A DNA stretch of 64,000 bases from Nereocystis luetkeana (Eukaryota > Sar > Phaeophyceae > Laminariales > Laminariaceae), in assembly GCA_031213475.1 (NCBI GenBank), contig JARUPZ010000006.1:248001-312000 (forward strand), in the 5' to 3' direction. Both the position numbers and the translations under genes were made by a program. This document shows positions 42,865-64,000 of this stretch, in pieces (positions within the stretch are counted from its first letter, which is position 1; each line of letters starts with the position of its first letter). Below the pieces are notes generated by a model. The model saw only the letters and a list, made by a program, of their open reading frames with translations. It searched no databases and was not told the DNA's origin.

Positions 42865-45504
42865 CTGGTCGAAGACACGGTCCAAACGTGCACGACTATG
42901 CACGGAGTCCAACATACCCTAGGCATCAGCGATACTCTGCAAAAACCCTTGTGGTTCGTCAAGAATTTGCTTGCCCCCGATCGTATACCTTTTACAGCCG
43001 GACGTGTGGGATTTCGCGAGATCGCCTGTAGACTACCAGGCACGTACAATAGTAGACACACCTAAATCTGAGCAAGCCTTACAGTACGAACCTTACTGTG
43101 ACATCATCCTTGAACAACCTTGAGCATGCTCAACGGCTATTACAAAAAGTTGAGTGTCAACCACGAGTTCAATCATTCGAACTCATCGCAGCTGTGTTGT
43201 GATACTGCTTTGTTTTGTCCTGCCGACGACGCCACTTGTTAAGCTCAAGCATGCCGGATACTTTATATCCCTGGACAGGTCTGCCTATGAAGTCGGTACT
43301 CGTTGGTACTCACGTGTGTTATTTGCTTAGAGATAGAAGAATTGCAGCTTTATTCCTTTCGTGCACGGGGAGACTGAGACCAAGCTCGTGGGTCTCTGGA
43401 AAAACCCTGGTTTTCCTCCTAAGACACGCCTTCCAAGTACTACAAATGCGTTCCCAGTGCATCAGTGCATGAACCCAGAAAATTACCGGGCGTTCAACCT
43501 CATACATAGCAGTATCGTAACAACTGGCATATTTAATAACATTATAAAACCTGGTACCCGTAGGCTCGCGGCTGAGCACAATTTCCGGACTCAAATTAAA
43601 AAAATTATCACACGAAAAGGGAGCTACATACCTGGTACCTGGTACGTTATTTTACAAGTAATTTCTTGTTCCTTGGCCTATACTCGTATCCTATACTGGT
43701 ACCGCTGTGCAACCGGACTGCTGCGAAATCGTGAAATCGCCTGTAGGCTACGTATGGACTCGCCTCTATTACGTACCAGGTACCAGTATGAAACAATCAT
43801 AACGTAATGACTGCTCTGTATTTACTACTTACTGCTGTGGCCGCGCGCAAAGGGACAGTCTTGCGGCACAGCTATTAATAATAGGAACCTCCCAACTCCC
43901 CCAGCCTCTCCTCGTCAGTGCTGGTTATGGCCTTAGCCTTCATATACGTACGTTATTCTTATCCCAGGCGTAGCACTAGACCACTAATTGTGCGTACGTG
44001 GCTCGCAGTATGCCACCTGGTATGGGCAGGCAGAGTTAAAAAAACTACCACTATGTCCGGAAATATAATAAAATATTTGATACTTATGTTAAAACTTAAA
44101 CGGCCCTTATATATCGTACATGGTAGTAAACGCTACTGGTGCGATCCGTACCGGCACTTCAGCTCCACCACTACCCACTACAGCTTAGGAACGCGCCCAG
44201 ATCTGTCGTTTGTACTCGTGTTTCGTCTTGCTCCCGGAATCCACGTGGCTTGACATCAAAACCTTCTCCAAGTATGATAACACTCGGCACTTACCGGCTT
44301 CTTCATCGTCCAGAGCAGCTACGGGTGGCCACGCTGAGAGAACGCAGACGTACCGTCCCGCTCGAGATATCTTTGGCGAGACAGGGGTTTCCAGTGAAAA
44401 AAAGGCTTTTCAAACAAACAGCGAGGAAGTGCTTTTTGCTTCGGCACCGCCCTCTTCCCGCTAAAGCTTGTCGGCCGGAGCGAGGCACCAGCTCGGGTGC
44501 AAGTGTTAGTGTTCACAGCCAAGACTCTGTGTTTTTATCGTGCGTCAGATTGCGCCTCGGTGGAAAGCAGGCTCTTTTTGGCAAAGAACATCGGAGGTCG
44601 GAGATTTATACCCCAAACTAAAGGAAGGTGAGAATCGGTGTTCCTCATACTCGTACAGCGTAGTTTCGCCGAGTCTGCTGTGGGCAACACTCAGGGCGCG
44701 TTGCGTCATGTCTCGTGCGCTCCCTCCCGATATGTACACACAGTCCATCTCTCGGGCGTGGACCTTGTTCGTCGCTCACGGCATTCCAGCACAGCATTTT
44801 GAAGCTCAATGGAATTGATCAGTTTTCACGGTATTGCTGGAAAATGCGGCGTTCCTTTGCGAGCATCGAAAGCGGACGTGAAGCTTCGGGGGGCACAGGG
44901 CAGAGCTGCGCGTTACGAATGTACGCTCGTGGGTTTATCCGCACGAGTCTTCAAGAGGATGTTGTGTTGTTTCCCGACAGTTAGCGGGGTCAGGTGTTCA
45001 CGGTTTGTGTCTGGTCGCTTATATTACAGACCTTCCCTCCGATATCAGATTCATACGTACCTCGTAGGTAACAGGCACACTACCAGGTACAGTTGTCGGT
45101 GTTGGTGCGTTCGTCTTGGTATATAGCGGTGGTGGTGTAGTGGTGCATGGTGATGGTCGTGGTGGTGGGGTTAGCGGTCAGAACCAGGTACCCGCAGGTG
45201 GTATACATAGGCATGTCGTCATATCAAGTTAAACAAGAGTGGTGCTGACACGCAGGCACACTCGATGCGCAGAGCTGCTGAGAGCACAGGGTGGTGGTGC
45301 TGCTGCTCCTTCCACTGCCTCTGCTGCTGTTCACCGACCTCCTGAGCGAGTAACAATAGTTCACTACAGTTACACACCTCCTTGGCTCGCGAACGCTGCA
45401 GGAGGGCTTTCATTTTCATTTTCGGGAGGTAGTGCCCAGTGTTCAATGCTCGGGTCTACAGTGGGCTGGGTGTTCCTGCTCACCAGGTACTATCGTATGC
45501 CTAC

Positions 45505-45540
45505 CTGGTTACCTGGTACCTGGTATGTACCAGGTACGAT
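45505..45540. repeat. Cluster of CCTGGTA/TACCAGG motifs
   Basis: Three cctggt(t)a units are followed directly by taccaggta, giving a dense palindromic cluster. Confidence 0.7.
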
Positions 45541-46334
45541 GCATATATTCAAGCACATGGTGCCGATACCGAGGCGTCTGAACGTATCATACCATACCAG
45601 TATACGATAGCATGGCGCGCACAGCAGTGGTTGCTCTACACGCGGGTCCCAGTGGCACTTCTTCGAGATTGGCCGATCCGCTCCAATTCCTGGCGACTCG
45701 ATTCATTCAATAATCTACTGAGTGAGGTCATCCTTGGCTCGCACACGGGGTTTGTCGGCTGCGAGCGGCGCGAGCCCCGACCCGCTCCTCACCGCCCCGC
45801 CTGGCTCGAGTGCATTCAATTCACAGTCAAGAGTAGAGCTATTATTATAAACTCGTGATAGTGTTTACTGCAGTATAATAGTATCATACTTTAAATATGT
45901 CCGTATACGTGAACGTGTCAGAAGAGTATACCAGGTACACCGCTCCATCCTGCTGCAATTGGTACTATAGTGAATCGAAGAACAAGAACTACAGCAGTGC
46001 TGCTTTGCTGCTGCTTGACCGTCTCCGTGTACAGCAAGAAGTATGTTGCCTTTTCGATCGAAAAAAATGTCGAGCGGCGCGACTGGTTTCGCATCATCGT
46101 GTTGAATTATTTGGCGTTACATTTTGGGTGAGCATCATGGGATCATGGATGGACTTGGACTCCTGGGTCATGGACCACGACTATTGGCATTGATTGTGCT
46201 TCACATCAGACAGACGAACGACCGGCTGACCCACTCCGCTTCCTGGAGATTCGATTAGACCAATCAATAATCCACGGACACGCGCTCGGGATTTGCCAGG
46301 GGATTTGGCAGGGGGGCGGGGCGCGGGGCACTCC

Positions 46335-46640
46335 CCGCCGCCTCGCCTGTGAAGTGTTTGACGTGGCTATGCCTTGTATTTCGTATGTTTCGGCTTGCTG
46401 TACGTGGGGTTCACACGTGTAGTTTTGGTATAAAAACTATGAATAGTAATAGTATAGGCCCTACAGCAATAGGTCCCGCACGAAACAACTTCGGTCCGCT
46501 GCCCGCCGCCTCGCCTGTGAAGTGTTTTACCTATGCCTTGCTACGCCTGGTATTTATCGTTTTCCGGCGTGTACGTGTGGTTCATACGTACCACGTACCG
46601 GTATGAGAACTACAGTAGTTTTCCCGATAGGTCCCGCGCG
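46335..46640 (+). repeat. Two-copy tandem duplication (~160 bp)
   Basis: Both copies start ccgccgcctcgcctgtgaag (about 46,338 and 46,505) and share gtggttcacacgtgt/gtggttcatacgt-type blocks and ataggtcccgc(a/g)cgaa. The copies have diverged. Confidence 0.7.
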
Positions 46641-47391
46641 AAGCGACTCGGAATTGACGCGACCCAAAGCTGAGCCCACTATTATGGCGCAGATGAATTA
46701 TCAAATCGGTGAGCGATTGGATGCAGAACCGTAAAGTGCCGGGTGACCGGACAAAGCCACGTTATATACATATCAGATCAACTGTTGAGTTGTGGTTGAT
46801 TGGCGACAGCTTCGTAGATCCAAGCAGGAATCGTGACAGAGCCCAGTAACAAGGGAAGCACATACAGCAGTCCCAGATACCACCTTTATATACTACTACT
46901 GCTGAACAGCACGAAACCATACTTTTGGTAAAAATACATTAAGGTCGCGAGTCGCAGCGAGGCAGTTTTGTAGTCAAGAGGCGTGTTGCATTTTTCGGGT
47001 GTTCCGCCGATTTTATGTTGATTCATGCAGTCAGGGGTTCCAAGAGAGATGACATTTCTTTATTCTCCCGCCCACCCGGTAGTAAAGACTTTGCCACGTA
47101 GAATTATGGCGATATCAAGTTTGATCTCACGCGGCATCGCGCCGAAGGCCACATGTTCCAGGTGTGGTCGATATGTGACACATATAGGTTGCATCGTGAT
47201 ACATACACACCAGGCATCGTTACCACGTATACGCTTGTCTCTAGAAGGTGCAGTCGCGTCACAGACAGCGATTGAGCGAGCTGCTGTGAGAGGCACTTTT
47301 ATTCCACAACGACAGCAAGCACACACTAAGCCAAGCCACGAGCGATTCTATCATGTCTGCCCGCCGACGACGGACGTGATGAGCGTAGCAC

Positions 47392-47488
47392 TTAACCCTT
47401 TTAGAACCGCAGTCCCGTTTTGGGGACAAACCAGTCAAATTTCAAGTAGTTTGTCCCCAAAACGGGACTGCGGTTCTAAAGGGGTTAA
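47392..47488. mobile_element. TTAA-flanked palindromic MITE (piggyBac-like), copy 3
   Basis: The cleanest copy: 97 bp with TTAA at both ends and near-perfect arms of about 37 bp (cccttttagaaccgcagtcc, then cgttttggggacaaac) around a short loop. RNA from it would fold into one long hairpin. Confidence 0.92.
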
Positions 47489-47848
47489 CTCACCTTTTGA
47501 CACACCACACCACGTAGAAGGCGGTGCTTTTGTTGGCGGCTGCGGATCGCTGTTGCGGGTTGTGGGGCAACCCATGCTTGGGCGCATGCCGTGTTGCCCT
47601 GGCTTAGTTTTTTTGTTTGTCTATGAAACTGGTATTGATCTCATGTGGCCATGCACCCACCTCGAGCCACATAGCTCCAGCTACGCTCCTCGTAGCTGAT
47701 AGCGGGAAGCTCCCGTACGTCGCAAGGAGGAAGGCAATATTCCAGTACGACCCTTTTACGAATGCACTGCTGTACACAAACCTAAATGTAACTCTAGTCC
47801 CAACTGTTAATAAGAAATCCCCACAACGGCGATGCAGTCCTTCGGGCC

Positions 47849-47953
47849 TTAACCCTCTTGGAACTGTTAGTACTGCAGCCCCGTTTGGGTGGCGAACTAC
47901 TCAAATTCTAAGTAATTTGTCCCCACAACGGTACTGCGGTCCTCTAAGGGTTG
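47849..47953. mobile_element. Diverged TTAA-type palindromic MITE
   Basis: Starts ttaaccctcttggaactg and ends gcggtcctctaagggttgg, with ttgtccccacaacgg inside. It is about 360 bp from copy 3. The right TTAA is lost. Confidence 0.7.
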
Positions 47954-48595
47954 GATTATTCAACCTGGCCAGTCCGCCATGGTGACATAATGCCATGGTA
48001 GTATTCAGCAGCGCAGCTCGTGCACACCAATTACATGCAGTAGCTAAAAAAGCTCTCTAGGGTGTTCTATGTGAGGAGCAGCAGTCGTGCTCGGCAGTGG
48101 CGAAGAAAGCAGGTGTATGCGTACGCACAGCAGGAGTATAGTGCGACAGCGGTATGTTGGACAGACCAGTACGTACTTGGTATGTATGATAGCTCTAATC
48201 AGGCTCACAACGGGTGAACGTGAGCACTTGAGCCGCTACTGTGAATACTATTACGGCTGTAGTATTACTGTTCCGATCGAAGCCTGTGATTGCCTTCTGT
48301 GGAACGCTAGCGTATACCAGGTACTGATGTACGGGTACTGCTGAGGGTACTATTAATACGCGTACTCTATGGTAGACGAGTATTGTTGCCTCTCCTGTAG
48401 GTGCAATACTCCAGACCGCGGCTCCATGAATCGACAACATCTTCTGGACCACGCACGGTACAGCAGCAGTACCTGCCCCACGTAGAATACCGAGTAACTC
48501 GGAAATAATTATGTACGTGATGCCTGGTGTATCCTATAAACACATCTGTTAAATATGTGGGTACGAGAACAGGATTGAGGCGCATCAGCCTTGAT

Positions 48596-48692
48596 GCCTT
48601 ATGGTACGCATTATGGTATACTTTATGGTATGCCTTATGGTACGCCTTATGGTACGCCTTATGGTACGCCTTATGGTACGCCTTATGGTATG
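48596..48692 (+). repeat. 12-bp minisatellite (TTATGGTACGCC)
   Basis: About eight copies of ttatggtacgcc, with atgcc/atact variants, 480 bp upstream of the AP-1 mu start. Confidence 0.9.
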
Positions 48693-48967
48693 CCTTAAGG
48701 CACCCCCGCATCCCCTCTGCGCGGAAAGCAGATACCAGGTACACCACCGTACCAGGAAAGAAATAAGAAACACTCGGGGCTATCATAAGAAATTTTGTGA
48801 ACATGAAAATATGATGTCAATACCCGCGTTGCCTCATGGCGTATCGTAGTTGCTGTGGTCATGCCCGTTTTTTCTTCTTGGAGCTCACAGCTCGCCGAGC
48901 TCTCTCGAGGTGTGTGTAAGCGGCTGCCGGTGTTTGAAGCAGAACTACTGCCTGTTTCGAGGGGTGT

Positions 48968-49055
48968 TGTGAATCAGAACCCACGATAGACCCAAGAACC
49001 AGGTGTCCCCCTATCCCCTATATTTACACGCCACATTTGGCTGTGATTACTGTAA
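48968..49055. repeat. Dispersed repeat family C copy, inverted
   Basis: Reverse complement of the family: cagaacccacgatagaccc, then tatttacacgccacattt. It lies about 120 bp upstream of the AP-1 mu start codon, so it may overlap the promoter or 5'UTR. Confidence 0.6.
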
Positions 49056-49174
49056 CAATAGTGTAATAGTGGCAGCTTCAATCGCCTGTCTGCAGGGAGA
49101 GGCGAGGAAGGGAGGGAGGGGAGGAGCGGAGAGCGGAAGAGCCGGGGGGGGGGGGAAGCAGCCGCTAGAGGACG

Positions 49175-63469
<14,295 letters not shown>

Positions 63470-64000
63470 CCTAGGGCCAGGCCAGAGAAAGTAATTTGAG
63501 CATGAGGGTATGGGTGTTTCCTATATTGCGGGATGGCGGATGATTGCTGCCCTCTTCATGTCGGGGGTGGGGGCGCCAAGGCACGTCGAAGGCGTTGCAT
63601 TTTTGTGGGTGGGGTTGCTGCTGGATGGAAGGTTTTGTGGCAGCCAGTTGCAGATGTGGCTGTTCGAGCAAGGAAGCATTTGAAGGTGGCTTGCCACCAC
63701 ACCCCAGGTTTTGTTGTTGTTCTAAATACCGGGTGTGTGTGCTTTGTACCAAGTCGAGCGCAGCCTCATGCAAGGATGACCTATCGACCGACCTACCGAT
63801 CGTACTTTACCGACGGCGTGGGGGTACAACTGTCGCCCAAGCCTGGGGGGATTCCGTTGCAGGTCCGCGTAGCCTTTGCTCACAACTTGCATCACACCCG
63901 CGGGAGTTGTCCGCGGCGGTAACCACGACGCCCATTCGCCACACGTAGCTTCGTATGATATCTCCATCTCCACCAATGGCCTCACCTCCGCCAACGAGGG
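63470..64000. other. 3' flank of AP1M, unassigned
   Basis: Open frames exist on both strands (for example plus 63,533-63,922 and minus 63,722-63,994), but none has a recognisable domain. No clear AATAAA signal is seen close to the AP1M stop. A converging neighbour gene may begin here. Confidence 0.5.

Larger units (their letters stand above)
42865..49174. other. Divergent intergenic region (MAP3K / AP-1 mu)
   Basis: The genes point away from each other, so both promoters and any missing 5' exons of the MAP3K lie here. I see two TTAA-type MITEs, a tandem duplication (46.3-46.6 kb), many taccaggta motifs and a 12-bp minisatellite (48.6 kb). No TATA box or initiator could be assigned. Confidence 0.6.

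Noticed and set aside
44294-44400. Candidate upstream MAP3K exon with donor GCCG|GTAAGT
   Set aside because: The donor is strong, but the remaining base does not match the phase needed by exon e1 and no acceptor or start is convincing.
63722-63994. Minus-strand ORF at the right edge
   Set aside because: Protein-like in places but no domain, start or splice evidence.

Overview
This window is nuclear DNA from a eukaryote with long introns. Three multi-exon genes occupy the 64 kb, and their coding exons add up to roughly 8 kb (about 13%). The rest is introns about 0.3-2.5 kb long, short palindromic elements, minisatellites and one very long triplet microsatellite. No bacterial-style operons, rRNA or functional tRNA genes were seen. 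Splice sites are GT-AG, with one probable GC-AG intron. The organism is inferred to be a stramenopile, possibly an ochrophyte or brown alga. The grounds are the PP2C/cyclic-nucleotide-binding/kinase fusion gene, long introns, GC-rich exons and residues of the AP-1 mu protein. This is inference; no marker gene settles it.

Region by region. (1) 1-25,493, minus strand: a 5'-complete, 3'-truncated gene for a bifunctional PP2C phosphatase / cyclic-nucleotide-dependent kinase. Nineteen exons chain with consistent phases and a twentieth is tentative. The N terminus (MGC..., a possible lipidation signal) is at 25,493. The kinase C-lobe lies beyond the left edge. (2) 25,494-30,735: intergenic, with a degenerate ~120-bp tandem repeat array, its inverted copies and a small orphan ORF. 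(3) 30,736-42,864, minus strand: a STE11/MEKK-type MAP3K with two very large Ser/Pro/Gly/Arg-rich N-terminal exons and a C-terminal kinase domain split over seven exons. Its first and last exons were not found. (4) 42,865-49,174: divergent intergenic region holding MITEs and small duplications. (5) 49,175-63,469, plus strand: a complete 11-exon gene for the AP-1 clathrin adaptor mu subunit (424 aa). (6) 63,470-64,000: unassigned.

The three genes share no pathway visible here. Two are signalling proteins (phosphatase-kinase fusion, MAP3K) and one is a membrane-traffic adaptor.

The introns and spacers carry several non-autonomous mobile families that I could define from repeated copies: a TTAA-flanked palindromic element (piggyBac-like), a ~107-bp TA-flanked palindromic element ending in ...GGGGGACCATAG, a hAT-like 145-bp element, a tRNA-derived SINE-like element, and three less well defined dispersed families. 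Exon joins were derived by hand from splice consensus, reading phase and family resemblance; cDNA would settle them.
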